Positions 11,801 through 20,190 of a stretch of DNA of 64,000 nt are shown here, piece after piece; within the stretch, counting starts at the first letter, position 1; the number at the start of each line of letters is the position of its first letter. The notes below the pieces were generated by a model. The model was not told the DNA's origin and ran no database searches. It was given only the letters and a program-made list of their open reading frames with translations. The translations under genes and the position numbers were made by a program. This stretch comes from Mesorhizobium sp. WSM4904 (GTDB lineage: Bacteria; Pseudomonadota; Alphaproteobacteria; Rhizobiales; Rhizobiaceae), in NCBI RefSeq assembly GCF_029674545.1, contig NZ_CP121354.1, positions 3,915,001 through 3,979,000 of the forward strand, given 5' to 3'.

Positions 11801-12382
11801 TTCTATCTCTCGGCGCATCCGCTCGACGAGTACAAGGCAGCGCTCGAGAAGATGCGCGTTCAGAACTGGGCGGAATTCTCGGCCGCGGTGAAGCGCGGCG
11901 CCGCAGCCGGCCGGCTCGCCGGCACCGTCACCACCAAGCAGGAGCGCAAGACCCGCACCGGCAACAAGATGGGCGTCGTGCAGTTTTCCGACACGACCGG
12001 CCAATACGAGGCCGTGCTTTTCTCCGAAGGCCTGGCGCAGTATCGCGACATGCTCGAGCCCGGCCGTTCCGTGGTGATCACGGTTTCGGCGGAAGACCGG
12101 CCGGAGGGTATCAATCTGCGTATCCAGACGGTGCAGTCGCTGGAGGACGAGGCAAGTCGCATCCAGAAGGCGCTGCGCATCTTCGTGCGCGACGCCCAGC
12201 CGATCAACATGCTGGCCAACCAGCTTGCCGTGAAGGGCGAGGGGCAGGTGAGCTTCGTGCTGATCAAGGAAGCCGGCCAGGGCGAGGTCGAGATCGAGCT
12301 GCCCAACCGCTATCGCATCTCGCCGCAGGTCGCGTCGGCCATGCGCGCGGTTCCGGGAGTGGTGGAAGTGGAACTGGTGTAG
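8855..12382 (+). CDS. dnaE: DNA polymerase III alpha subunit
   Basis: A 1175-residue replicative polymerase. The PHP domain opens with FIHLRVHSAYSLLEGA. The C-family polymerase core has GPGRGSGAGSL near residue 395 and the catalytic aspartates in PDFDIDF (about 437-443). The helix-hairpin-helix region reads YSLAALKGVGDAAVEHI, and an OB-fold near the C-terminus begins GRLAGTVTTKQER. The size and full PHP domain fit DnaE1 rather than the mutagenic DnaE2, and no imuA/imuB genes are adjacent. The gene starts about 100 bases after pccA on the same strand. The 378 bases after it separate it from the glycan island. Confidence 0.96.
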   Translation: MADERLPRDPLQREAAVKAAQPEAQARTFIHLRVHSAYSLLEGALQLGAIVGHAVKDEAPAIAVTDTNNLFGALEFAQKAVKDGIQPIIGCQIDLAFAGEATDAQRDRRRHGPEMSPIVLIAASEAGYANLVRLISKVYLETPPGEPVHLTSAMLEGHCDGLICLTGGPRGPIGSALKADRRDLAEQRLLFLKGLFGDRLYVELERVAGYDRMVEKSTVDLAYTHALPLVATNEAFFSKREDYEAHDALIAIAEGSVVAADNRRRLSPDNFLRSQAEMARLFSDLPEAIDNTVEIAMRCAYYPKNRSPILPRFTGADAADKDAAEKAEAAELARQAREGLEARLAKHGPTPGYTEEQYRERLEFELGIIEKMKFPGYFLIVADFIKWAKAQGIPVGPGRGSGAGSLVAYSTTITDIDPLRFSLLFERFLNPDRVSMPDFDIDFCQDRREEVIRYVQQKYGRDQVGQIITFGTLQARAVLRDVGRVLQMPYGQVDKLSKMVPQNPANPVKLADAIANEPRFAEEAEKEPIVQTLLDTAQKLEGLYRHASTHAAGIVIGDRPLSELVPMYRDPRSDMPVTQFNMKYVEQAGLVKFDFLGLKTLTVLETAVKLIRRRGVDIDLARIPLDDKDTYAMLSRGEVVGVFQVESAGMRKALIGMRPDCIEDIIALVALYRPGPMENIPTYNARKHGEEEMASIHPKIDHLVKETQGVIVYQEQVMQIAQELSGYSLGEADLLRRAMGKKIRAEMDKQRERFVSGAVERGVAKPQADFIFDLLAKFADYGFNKSHAAAYAVVSYQTAYLKAHYPVEFLAASMTLDMSNTDKLADFRQDALRLGIEVVAPSVMTSFRPFEVGENKIFYSLAALKGVGDAAVEHIVAVRGEKPFKSLADFCERVDPKIVGKRVFESLIMAGALDCFGHDRAVMMAGVERMMGLASLAQQNAISGQADIFGASLGSQSQALNLPATEPWLAADRLHREFQVVGFYLSAHPLDEYKAALEKMRVQNWAEFSAAVKRGAAAGRLAGTVTTKQERKTRTGNKMGVVQFSDTTGQYEAVLFSEGLAQYRDMLEPGRSVVITVSAEDRPEGINLRIQTVQSLEDEASRIQKALRIFVRDAQPINMLANQLAVKGEGQVSFVLIKEAGQGEVEIELPNRYRISPQVASAMRAVPGVVEVELV

Positions 12383-12760
12383 AAGCCTGGCGCGATGCGT
12401 CGCGGCAAGCCCCACCACCCTGCCAGGCAACTCCGCTCGAAAATATCCCCGAACTGTCGAAAGCCGCAGAGGTTTGCCGAGGCTTGAGCAACCGGCTGGA
12501 TGGACTTTTTGAGGCAACGTCAAATTCGCAGTGCGACGCCGGCAACTGGCCATGTCGGCATATCCGGATGTGCCGCTCTTGTGACGAGAGCACAAAAATC
12601 CCGCCAAGTACTCGCCAAACCATGTCATTCGCTCAACGGTGAATGCTTCTGTATATCATTGACTAACTTGTTCTTGCTAAGGTTGCAGGTAGGCTGCGGA
12701 AATGTTGGGGCGTATGTCTGCTTGTCAGTAAGGCTGGCGATTGGGCAGGAGCGGGGCACG
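12383..12760. other. Intergenic region between dnaE and the glycan island
   Basis: I find no gene in these 378 bases. They include a near-perfect 18-base palindrome at 12557-12574 (GGCATATCCGGATGTGCC, one mismatched pair), which looks like a binding site for a dimeric regulator. A less GC-rich stretch with a TTGACT hexamer near 12659 could hold the promoter of the glycosyltransferase gene, but I cannot place a convincing -10 box. Confidence 0.4.
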
Positions 12761-13981
12761 ATGGTAGACAAGTCGAATTTCGCGACGGTCCAGACCGATC
12801 TGGACTCTCTGCGCAGTGATGATGCGGCTGCACCTCTCGTATCGGCCATTATCCCTTGCCTGAACGAAGAGCGCACGCTCGGCATCTGCATCCGCAAGGC
12901 GCTTGACGTTTTTGCAAAGCGGGGCCTCATCGGTGAGGTCGTCGTCGGGGACAACGGGTCGAGCGACCGATCGGTTGAGATTGCCGAGTCCCTCGGCGCG
13001 CGTGTCGTGCACCAGCGGGTCAAGGGATACGGCGCGGCGATCAGCGCGGCGGCTGAAGCTGCGCGAGGCAAGTACCTCATCATGGCGGATGCGGACGATT
13101 CCTACGACTGGAGCAGCCTCGGCGACTTCATCGACGCGTTGGAGGACGGTGCCGAACTGGTCATGGGGGATCGCTTCGCCGGCGGTATCGAGCCCGGCGC
13201 CATGCGCCCGCTGCATCGTTATCTCGGCAATCCCCTGCTTTCGACGATTGCCCGCTGGCTTCACCAGTCTCCGATACACGATTTTCATTGCGGCATGCGA
13301 GGGTTCACCCGCGATGCGTTCCGCAGGATGGGCGCCCGCTCGCCCGGCATGGAATTCGCCTCGGAGATGGTCATCAACGCGCATCGCGCGGGCCTCGTGA
13401 TCCGCGAGGTGCCGATCAAGCTCTATCCGGACAAGCGTGGCCGCCCACCTCATCTGCGTTCGTTCCGCGACGGTTGGCGACATTTGCGGCTGATCGTGGC
13501 CCATGCACCCAACACCATGTATCTCATACCCGGAGCGACCTTGCTGATGGCTGGCACTGTTGGCCTTGCGGCCCTCGCCGCGGGACCTGTCCGGATCGGT
13601 GGGTGGTATTTCGGAATTCACTTCGTCGCGCTCTCGGCAATGGCCACGCTGATTGGCCTTTCGGCGATCCTTTTCGGCATGTTGGCCAAGGTGGCGATCG
13701 CTATCTATCACCCGGGCCACGGGGGTCGGATCGTGCCCTGGCTGATGCGCGGCCGCCCGCTGGAATGGCTGGTCTTTTCCGGTGGCGTGCTCGCGGCGGC
13801 GGGCTTTGTCGCGGACGTGTTGCTGGCGCTGCACTGGATTTTTGTCGGTGGTCCGATGGAGCAGTCGGTGCACCTGACCTTTGTGATCACCACCGCCTGC
13901 GTGGCCGGCATGTCCATGGTGCTGGCCGGCTTTGTGCTCAAGCTGCTGCTTGATAATCTGGATGACAGGCGTGCGTTCTGA
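12761..13981 (+). CDS. GtrB-like GT2 polyprenyl-phosphate glycosyltransferase with C-terminal membrane helices
   Basis: A 406-residue protein. A family 2 glycosyltransferase domain covers about residues 25-250: VSAIIPCLNEERTLG, VVVGDNGSSDRS, the acidic MADADDSYDW motif at about 108-115, HDFHCGMRGF, then RGRPPHLRSFRDGWRHL. About four membrane helices follow. This build is typical of enzymes that move a sugar from a nucleotide donor onto polyprenyl phosphate at the inner face of the membrane. The ATG at 12761 follows GGAGCGGGG. It is the first gene of a tightly packed run with the next GT2 gene, the GtrA-like gene and a methyltransferase. Inferred role: making the lipid-linked sugar that the GtrA-like protein flips. 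Confidence 0.85.
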   Translation: MVDKSNFATVQTDLDSLRSDDAAAPLVSAIIPCLNEERTLGICIRKALDVFAKRGLIGEVVVGDNGSSDRSVEIAESLGARVVHQRVKGYGAAISAAAEAARGKYLIMADADDSYDWSSLGDFIDALEDGAELVMGDRFAGGIEPGAMRPLHRYLGNPLLSTIARWLHQSPIHDFHCGMRGFTRDAFRRMGARSPGMEFASEMVINAHRAGLVIREVPIKLYPDKRGRPPHLRSFRDGWRHLRLIVAHAPNTMYLIPGATLLMAGTVGLAALAAGPVRIGGWYFGIHFVALSAMATLIGLSAILFGMLAKVAIAIYHPGHGGRIVPWLMRGRPLEWLVFSGGVLAAAGFVADVLLALHWIFVGGPMEQSVHLTFVITTACVAGMSMVLAGFVLKLLLDNLDDRRAF

Positions 13982-14975
13982 CCGCCCGACCGGCTTTCAA
14001 GCCGAAACTCGAGCAGGTAGCTGTGTGGGCGAAAAACCATTTCTATCCGTCGTCATGCCGGTCCACGAGGGGGCTGCATGGATTGAAGCAACACTTGACT
14101 CGCTGGTTGCCGAGCCGACCGGCGATCTGGAGATAATCGTTGTCGACAGCAGCCCGACGAGCGCTACCGCAGCCATCGTCGAGCGATTTGCCCACCGATT
14201 ACCGCTCCGGCTGCTTCAGCGAAGGGACCTCACGCCTTGGCAGACGAAGACCAACTTGGGCGTCGAGCTAGCGACCGCTGATCACGTCTGCATCCTCCAC
14301 CAAGACGACTTGTGGCTGCCCGGGCGCGTCGAGGCCGCTCGCCGCTGGCTCGGTGGCTCGCCCGAAGCCGCGCTTCATTTGGCTCCGACCGCCATCATTG
14401 ACCGCTACGGACACCGAGTTGGGCGCTGGAACTGCCCTTTGCCGGCCGACAAGGTGCTCGGAGCTCAATTCCTGCTGGAGCGGCTGCTTGTGCAAAACTT
14501 TGTCTCTGTGCCTGCTCCGGTATTCCGTCGAACCGCATGGCTGGCGTGCGGGGGCATGGATGAGAAACTATGGTATACGGCGGATTGGGACATCTGGGCG
14601 AAGCTCGCCGGTACCGGTCCTGTCCTTTATCACGACGAGATCACGACGGCCTTTCGGGTTCACGGCAGTTCGCTGACTGTCACCGGGTCCCGTGACGTCA
14701 GCGAGTTCCGGTCGCAAATGCAAATTGTCATGGAGCGCCATCTTCCCGGGCTTCCGGCGAGCAGCCGACGCAGGGTCGAACCTGCCGCCCGGGCGTCGAT
14801 CAGCGTTAACGTGTCGCTGGCCGCCGCGTCAGGAGGCGACTCGAAGGCACTGCTTCGCGCTGCGCGTGTCGTACTCTCGCTCGGACCAAGCGGCATGAGG
14901 CGCTACTTGCGTGACTCGCGGTTGCGGGAGCGTGTCGCATGCCGGCTTCGCGCGAAACTGACAGGGGCTTTCTGA
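13962..14975 (+). CDS. Family 2 glycosyltransferase
   Basis: A soluble GT-A enzyme of up to 337 residues. Motifs are PFLSVVMPVHEGAAWIEATL, LEIIVVDSSPTSATAA, and HVCILHQDDLWLPGRVEAA with its acidic metal/nucleotide-sugar site, then YTADWDIWAKLA. It presumably adds a sugar in glycan assembly; neither donor nor acceptor can be read. The start is uncertain. The ATG at 13962 overlaps the previous gene by 20 bases, while GTG at 14025 lies just before the conserved domain. Either way the gene is coupled to its neighbours. Confidence 0.83.
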   Translation: MTGVRSDRPTGFQAETRAGSCVGEKPFLSVVMPVHEGAAWIEATLDSLVAEPTGDLEIIVVDSSPTSATAAIVERFAHRLPLRLLQRRDLTPWQTKTNLGVELATADHVCILHQDDLWLPGRVEAARRWLGGSPEAALHLAPTAIIDRYGHRVGRWNCPLPADKVLGAQFLLERLLVQNFVSVPAPVFRRTAWLACGGMDEKLWYTADWDIWAKLAGTGPVLYHDEITTAFRVHGSSLTVTGSRDVSEFRSQMQIVMERHLPGLPASSRRRVEPAARASISVNVSLAAASGGDSKALLRAARVVLSLGPSGMRRYLRDSRLRERVACRLRAKLTGAF

Positions 14976-15478
14976 CGCCGATGCCTGGTCCAGCCATGTC
15001 CACGGACGAGCAGGGCGCGGGTCCCCGCAAAAGACCGCTTGTGGAACGAGGGTGGCGATACACGCTGGTGGGGCTGACATGCGCCATTGCGCATAACGCC
15101 ATCATGATCGCGGTCGATCGCCTGGGGGGACACTACCTGCTGGGCATCCTGGTTTCGTTCCTGACTGTAACGCCGATCGGATACACATTGCACAGCCGGT
15201 TCACCTTTGCCGAGCCACTTCGCTTGAAGGCATTCACGCGCTTCGTAGGAGGCGTGGTAGCGGCTTATCCAATCTCGGTGGCCATGATGGTTGTCCTGTG
15301 TTCCGGCTTCGGTCTTGGTGTTGCGATTGCCACTCCAGCCGCCACCATCGTCCTATTCGTCTGGAACTTTGCCGCTGCGCACTGGGCCATCTTACCGCGT
15401 CTCTATCTGCGCCCCGCAGCCATGCCGACATCATCCATCCGCCTGGCAAACCGCCAATCAATGAGAAACGAGGAGTAA
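14939..15478 (+). CDS. GtrA-like membrane protein (putative lipid-linked sugar flippase)
   Basis: A 179-residue protein with four membrane helices in the GtrA pattern: RYTLVGLTCAIAHNAIMI, LLGILVSFLTVTPIGYTLHSRFTF, then two more helices ending VLFVWNFAAAHWAI. The YxxxxRFTF and FVWNF motifs are characteristic. GtrA proteins are thought to flip polyprenyl-phosphate-linked sugars to the periplasmic face. The ATG at 14939 has a GGGAG site eight bases upstream and overlaps the preceding gene by 37 bases; ATGs at 14981 or 14996 are also possible. Together with the GtrB-like enzyme at 12761 and the large membrane transferase at 17197 it matches the three parts of a Gtr glycan-modification system. Confidence 0.83.
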   Translation: MPASRETDRGFLTPMPGPAMSTDEQGAGPRKRPLVERGWRYTLVGLTCAIAHNAIMIAVDRLGGHYLLGILVSFLTVTPIGYTLHSRFTFAEPLRLKAFTRFVGGVVAAYPISVAMMVVLCSGFGLGVAIATPAATIVLFVWNFAAAHWAILPRLYLRPAAMPTSSIRLANRQSMRNEE

Positions 15479-15480
15479 GA

Positions 15481-16104
15481 ATGCTGGCACCAGGTCAGGT
15501 CGCGCGGAAGGTTCTTGGCCGGCATTTTGAGCCGGTTGGCAATGTCTATCGTCGCGTGTTCGTCAATCTCAACCTCATTGCCGATTTTCTTGATCGCGAA
15601 TTGCCGAATGGCGCGAAGATATTGGACATCGGCGGCGGCGACGGCGCGCTTATCGAGCGGCTCCTAAATCGACGCCCTGACTTGGCGGTTACGATGTGCG
15701 ATCTAGCTCCTTCAATCGGCACATTCTTGAGCGACGTAAATCGGGCGAGGGTTGAACTTCTGCCTGCGACTGATCTCGCCAGCGTAACCGGGCTTTATGA
15801 TGCCGTGACAATTTCCGACGTCATCCACCATGTGCCGGTCGATCAACGCGGCGCGTTCTTCAAGTCGCTGGCCGACAGCTGCGAACGCTGGGCTTGCCGG
15901 AAGATCATATTGAAGGACATCGAGCCGGGTGGCGTGCGCGCTACGCTCTCACTTCTTGCGGACCGACACATAACCGGAGACAAGCATGTCGTGCTGTTTT
16001 CACGCTCGGACTTTGCAGTCATGGCGCGACGGTATTTTCCGAAAGCGCAGAGGGTATCGGCTTTGCCTGACTGGCCGAACTATTGCGAAATGTTGACTTG
16101 GTAG
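15481..16104 (+). CDS. Class I SAM-dependent methyltransferase
   Basis: A 207-residue protein with the Rossmann methyltransferase motif I ILDIGGGDGALIERLL near residues 43-58, an acidic second strand (VTMCDLAP) and AVTISDVIHHVP as motif IV. The ATG at 15481 comes two bases after the GtrA-like stop and follows GAGGAG, so it is the last gene of that run. The N-terminal segment HFEPVGNVYRRVFVNL may bind the substrate. Methylation of a sugar or lipid carrier is inferred from the neighbours only. The gene looks less GC-rich than the housekeeping genes around the island. Confidence 0.8.
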   Translation: MLAPGQVARKVLGRHFEPVGNVYRRVFVNLNLIADFLDRELPNGAKILDIGGGDGALIERLLNRRPDLAVTMCDLAPSIGTFLSDVNRARVELLPATDLASVTGLYDAVTISDVIHHVPVDQRGAFFKSLADSCERWACRKIILKDIEPGGVRATLSLLADRHITGDKHVVLFSRSDFAVMARRYFPKAQRVSALPDWPNYCEMLTW

Positions 16105-16199
16105 TCTCTAAACCGATTGTCCCGCGATCAAAGCCAGCGCCTGTCGGCCTGTGCCGCGGGTGTTAGGCGTGATGTGTGCCGACTTACACGCCAGTCGAA

Positions 16200-17063
16200 T
16201 TATTTGATCGCGATGGTGCTGAGCATACTGGCGATCCGGTGACTCTCTGGGCGATCGACAAGCAATTTGTCGATGAACTTGAGCGGGAATGTTAGCGTTA
16301 AGACTGCGCCCTTCGCCAACATGTAGCGGGTCCGGTTCTCCCGACCCACAATTACCCCAACGTACTCGGAAAGGATGTTGACGATTGCACTCGTCGGTCC
16401 CTGATGCGTTTGAACCTCAACGCTTCCAAACCGCCGAAGAAGCTGCTCGATTCCGTCCTTCGTGAAGTTGCAGTAATGAGCGGGGTAGCCATGATATGGA
16501 AACAGGAACGGGTTGATGCACAGCAGCTTGCCTCCTGGCCTCAGGACGCGCATCACTTCATCGACCACCGCAGCCGGATTGGGAACATGCTCGATCACGC
16601 TATCCAGAATGACGTAATCGACTGAGTTGCTCGGAAGGGGGGTGTGCTCGATATCCGCGACGAGATCGACATTCGGTGCGGGGAACAAGTCTATATTGAG
16701 CACGTCGGAGCGGATGCGCCGAGCGCCGGAGCCGAACTCAATGACTATAGCGTGTTCAGGCACCGATGCTAGAAACGAGTTCAGCGTGTCGTGCGGTGAA
16801 TACTCGCTTGTGATGAGTCGTTTCAGCGAATTGTAGAGGCGGGCGCGGGTGCTGGTGCCGGCATACGCCTCTTCATGGAAGCTGGCGTCGAAGCCTTGCC
16901 TTACCGGTGGCTCGGCAAAGAACGGAATGCCCTGTCGTATGGGATAGATGGCGGAGCAAGACTTGCATGTTAGGGTAACTGGGCCGGCCGCAAGCTCAGC
17001 ATAGCAGGTTGGGCAGACAAAGCCCGACGTGAATTTGGATTGCAGCACGCGCTGTCCTTTCAA
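16200..17063 (-). CDS. SAM-dependent methyltransferase with N-terminal zinc ribbon
   Basis: A 287-residue protein. Residues 16-50 hold a Trm112-like zinc ribbon (FVCPTCYAEL...LTCKSCSAIYPIRQGIPFF), common in methyltransferases of glycan clusters. The catalytic domain follows: IVIEFGSGARRIRSDVLNIDL, VADIEHTPLPSNSVDYVILDSVIEHVPNP, and MRVLRPGGKLLCINPF. It is convergent with the methyltransferase at 15481 and divergent from the membrane transferase at 17197, so it has its own promoter in the AT-richer stretch 17064-17196. A role in glycan methylation is inferred from location. The gene looks less GC-rich than the chromosomal average here. Confidence 0.83.
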   Translation of the reverse strand: MKGQRVLQSKFTSGFVCPTCYAELAAGPVTLTCKSCSAIYPIRQGIPFFAEPPVRQGFDASFHEEAYAGTSTRARLYNSLKRLITSEYSPHDTLNSFLASVPEHAIVIEFGSGARRIRSDVLNIDLFPAPNVDLVADIEHTPLPSNSVDYVILDSVIEHVPNPAAVVDEVMRVLRPGGKLLCINPFLFPYHGYPAHYCNFTKDGIEQLLRRFGSVEVQTHQGPTSAIVNILSEYVGVIVGRENRTRYMLAKGAVLTLTFPLKFIDKLLVDRPESHRIASMLSTIAIK

Positions 17064-17196
17064 GTCTCCACATTATTTGGGAGAGCAGGTTATCATGCAT
17101 GAATATAGGCATTTCTTAACGGCAGAAGGCTAACAGTTGTTAAAGTCCGCTCGATGCAAGCTAAACGGGCGGACTCGGCAAGAACCCACTATCCAC

Positions 17197-19074
17197 ATGC
17201 GCGACCAAGATAACGCAACGCGGTTTCGGCACGGTGTTCGGGCAAATAACCACGTCGAGACCGAGGTGAAGTTGCCCTCCTCAAATTCGCTGTTTGCGGG
17301 CGGGGCGGTAGCGATCGGGGGCGCAGCCGGCGGTACGCGGGTGGCTCTGTCTGAGCCAGGGGTCGGGGGTATCTTGGACACGCGAGCACTTGCACACAGA
17401 TCAAGCCTGCTGTTCGGTTTCGGGCAGCGCCAAGCAATGATTTTTCTGAGCGTCCTGATTGCGCTCAAGATCATTTTGCTCTTCACCTTGGCTTGGAACG
17501 CTCGCTTTGTCATGGACGAATTCGTCCAACTCGGATGGGCCAAGTATTTCTCCAATGGCCTGTTCGGCACGATTTGGCATGCCAAGGCGGTCGGCTATGC
17601 GGTTTTCTACGAGATCGCCCACCAGGTTGGCTGGGATGCCACGTCGATTCTGCTTGCCGGCCGTATGCAGACTGCACTGCTGGCGTGCGGGACCATTGCT
17701 TTCGTTTATGCATGCGCCCGCGCCCTTGGCGAAGACCGCGTGCGTGCCTTGATCATCGTCCTTCTCCTCCTGTGCTTCTCGAATTTCATGGAGCGCATCT
17801 TTCGCACCATCGCCGAACCGCTGGCGGTGTTCTTCGCCGTTGCGTCGCTGCTGGTCGTTTTGCGGGCGCGTGAATTGAGGGGATGGCAGCTGGTCGCCGC
17901 CGGCGTACTAAGTGGCCTGTCGTTTCTCGCTACTCAGAAATCGCTCTACTTCAATCTTGCGCTCGGCCTTGGTCTGGTCGTTGACGCAGCGTTGATGAGA
18001 CGCTACGCGACAGGCATCGTCCGCGGCGTATGGCTCGTGCTGGGGTGGACCGTTCCCATAGTTGCCTATTGCTTCATCTTCGGCGGCACCGATCCTGTTC
18101 CGATTGCCAGGAACCTCATATTCGGCCCTCTTGAAATCGCGGCGCGCGGGGGCGGTGACTACGGGGGGCTGAGGCGCTTCGTGGTTCAAACGCTGGCGCG
18201 GAACTATGTTCTTTACGTCTTCTGTTTCGCCGGCATGGCTCTGTCCCTGACGCAGATCATGAAGCTCGATGAACGGAGGCGGATTGCGCTGATCTTCTCC
18301 GTCGTCATCACGGTGCTGGTTTTCGCGCACGACCAGCCGTGGCCATACGTGTTCATCATGGCGTTGCCGTTCATGTCGCTATGGTCATTGACGATGCTCG
18401 ACGGTATCGCAACCCGTACGCGTTACCTGCGCCTCGCGTGGATAGCTCTGGCCACGGCGATGGCCATAAGCTTCGTTGCCAATCTGCTCTACCTTCGCTT
18501 CGACAATGCGGCTCAACTTGAACTGGTGGCGCGCGCGGAGTCGTTGCTTGCACCGAATGAGCGGTACTTCGACGGCGTGGGAATGCTGCCCAACCGGATG
18601 GAGCCGACCACCTTGTGGCTCGACAAACACTATGTGCTCAAGACTTTGCGGGAAAGCGGGCGCTCCGAGGCGTACAGCGTCCTGAGCAAATCTCCGCCGA
18701 AGTTGATCCTGTGGTCCTATCGGATGGACTATATCTATCCAGTGGTCGCGCCCGTGATCTTGAACAGCTACGTCCGTGTCGCGCCAAATCTCAGGATCGC
18801 CGGTGCTCGCCTTCATCCCGGTGAGCGGAAGATCTTTGAGGTTCCGATCGCTGGAAGCTACGCGCTCTACGGCGCCGATGGAACACCGTTGCCGGGCCAG
18901 GTCGAAATCGACGGCGCCGTGCTTGATCCGCCATTTCAGCTTACGACCGGACCGAAGACTGTAGTATTGCGCAACGGCGCAGGCGAAGCCTTGCTGCTGC
19001 CGACGGGCTTGTACGCCGGACATTTCAAGGCCGGCGGTGACAACGAATTTCTATTTGATGGCGTCTACGACTGA
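17197..19074 (+). CDS. Large integral membrane glycosyltransferase-like protein (GT-C type)
   Basis: A 625-residue protein with about ten or more hydrophobic helices. Near the end of the first helix lies NARFVMDEFVQLGWAKYF; an acidic residue in this loop is the usual catalytic feature of GT-C enzymes that use polyprenyl-phosphate sugars (ArnT/PMT type). After the last helix a soluble periplasmic domain of about 170 residues begins near LELVARAESLL and ends in GGDNEFLFDGVYD. It is a good candidate for the transferase that uses sugar flipped by the GtrA-like protein. The ATG at 17197 is preferred to an in-frame TTG at 17137. The soluble N-terminus of about 80 residues is poorly conserved in appearance and the true start may be later. 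Confidence 0.75.
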   Translation: MRDQDNATRFRHGVRANNHVETEVKLPSSNSLFAGGAVAIGGAAGGTRVALSEPGVGGILDTRALAHRSSLLFGFGQRQAMIFLSVLIALKIILLFTLAWNARFVMDEFVQLGWAKYFSNGLFGTIWHAKAVGYAVFYEIAHQVGWDATSILLAGRMQTALLACGTIAFVYACARALGEDRVRALIIVLLLLCFSNFMERIFRTIAEPLAVFFAVASLLVVLRARELRGWQLVAAGVLSGLSFLATQKSLYFNLALGLGLVVDAALMRRYATGIVRGVWLVLGWTVPIVAYCFIFGGTDPVPIARNLIFGPLEIAARGGGDYGGLRRFVVQTLARNYVLYVFCFAGMALSLTQIMKLDERRRIALIFSVVITVLVFAHDQPWPYVFIMALPFMSLWSLTMLDGIATRTRYLRLAWIALATAMAISFVANLLYLRFDNAAQLELVARAESLLAPNERYFDGVGMLPNRMEPTTLWLDKHYVLKTLRESGRSEAYSVLSKSPPKLILWSYRMDYIYPVVAPVILNSYVRVAPNLRIAGARLHPGERKIFEVPIAGSYALYGADGTPLPGQVEIDGAVLDPPFQLTTGPKTVVLRNGAGEALLLPTGLYAGHFKAGGDNEFLFDGVYD

Positions 19075-19130
19075 GCGCTGCTGTGGACGCGGCGGCTGAA
19101 CCAGGCGACCGACCAGTGAATGGCTTGTAG

Positions 19131-20012
19131 CTACGAGGCGGCGACTTCGGCCGTCTGCGGCGCCTTCTTCTGCAGGTTGAGCAGGTTGCCGGCCAGGATC
19201 AGCGCGGCGCCGCCGGCGGTGAAGACGTCGATCTGTTCGTGATAGAGCAGCCAGCCGATCAGCGCCGACAGCGGCACGCGCAGGAAATCCATCGGCGAAA
19301 TGACGGTCGCATCGGCGTGGCTGAGCGCGCGGGCCATGCAGAAATGCGAAGACATGCCCGTGAAGGCGACCACCAATATCGACGGCCAGAGTTCGACCGC
19401 CGGGCTGCGCCAGACGTAGAGCGCCGGAACGAGGCCGACCGCGGACTGGATGATCAGCATCCAGAAGATGATGCGCACGACGCTGTCGGTGCGCGTCAGC
19501 GACTTGACCATGACCACCGACACGCCGAAGCACATCGCGGCCCCCAGCACGACGAGGTGACCGGGATCGATGGAGCCGACGCCCGGACGCACGATGATCA
19601 CCACGCCGATCAGCCCCAGCACGATCGCCGTCAGCCTTGGCCGCGACAGCCTTTCGCCGAGAAAGCTCACCGCCAGGATCGCGGTCCAGATCGGGGTCGT
19701 GAACTCGATCGAGATCAGCACGGCCAGCGGAATCAAGGTCAGCGCATAGAGCCAGGCGGCCTGGCCGGCATAATGAACGACGTTGCGCGCGAGGTGGGCG
19801 AGCGGGCGCTCGGTGCGCATCGCCTTGAAGCCGCCGCTCGTCATCACCAACGGCAGCAGGATGAAAAAGCCGATCACCGAACGCAGCTCCAGCACCTGGA
19901 AGACATTGAGCGCGGCCGTCGCCGTGCGGCCGGCGACCGACATCGCCAGGAACGAGGCGATCGACAGCGCCATCCAGAGGGCGGCCTTGGTGATCGAGGG
20001 AGCGGGTGCCAT
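19131..20012 (-). CDS. EamA/DMT family transporter
   Basis: A 293-residue membrane protein with ten predicted helices in two EamA repeats, the family's usual layout. Motifs include LELRSVIGFFILLPL, GQAAWLYALTLIPLAVLISIEFTTPIW with FLGERLSRPRL, and in the second half SVVMVKSLTRTDS and MDFLRVPLSALIGWLLYHEQ. These proteins export amino acids, nucleosides or other small metabolites; the substrate cannot be told. The ATG at 20012 is chosen; a TTG five codons earlier is possible. The gene is convergent with the glycan island and marks its right edge. Confidence 0.88.
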   Translation of the reverse strand: MAPAPSITKAALWMALSIASFLAMSVAGRTATAALNVFQVLELRSVIGFFILLPLVMTSGGFKAMRTERPLAHLARNVVHYAGQAAWLYALTLIPLAVLISIEFTTPIWTAILAVSFLGERLSRPRLTAIVLGLIGVVIIVRPGVGSIDPGHLVVLGAAMCFGVSVVMVKSLTRTDSVVRIIFWMLIIQSAVGLVPALYVWRSPAVELWPSILVVAFTGMSSHFCMARALSHADATVISPMDFLRVPLSALIGWLLYHEQIDVFTAGGAALILAGNLLNLQKKAPQTAEVAAS

Positions 20013-20190
20013 GGCGCTATTTCGCAAGCCGGACCTTCGACTGCAACCGCTAGTCGACGCATTCGACTGGGCCAGTCCGGGCCGCGCCGGGGCGGCGTTA
20101 AAAAACAGTCACGATGAAGGCGGAACCTGCGGCCGTCGCAGGCGTTCGAGTCGTCATATTCGCAGCCTTTCGATGCTGGGGGAGATTCCG

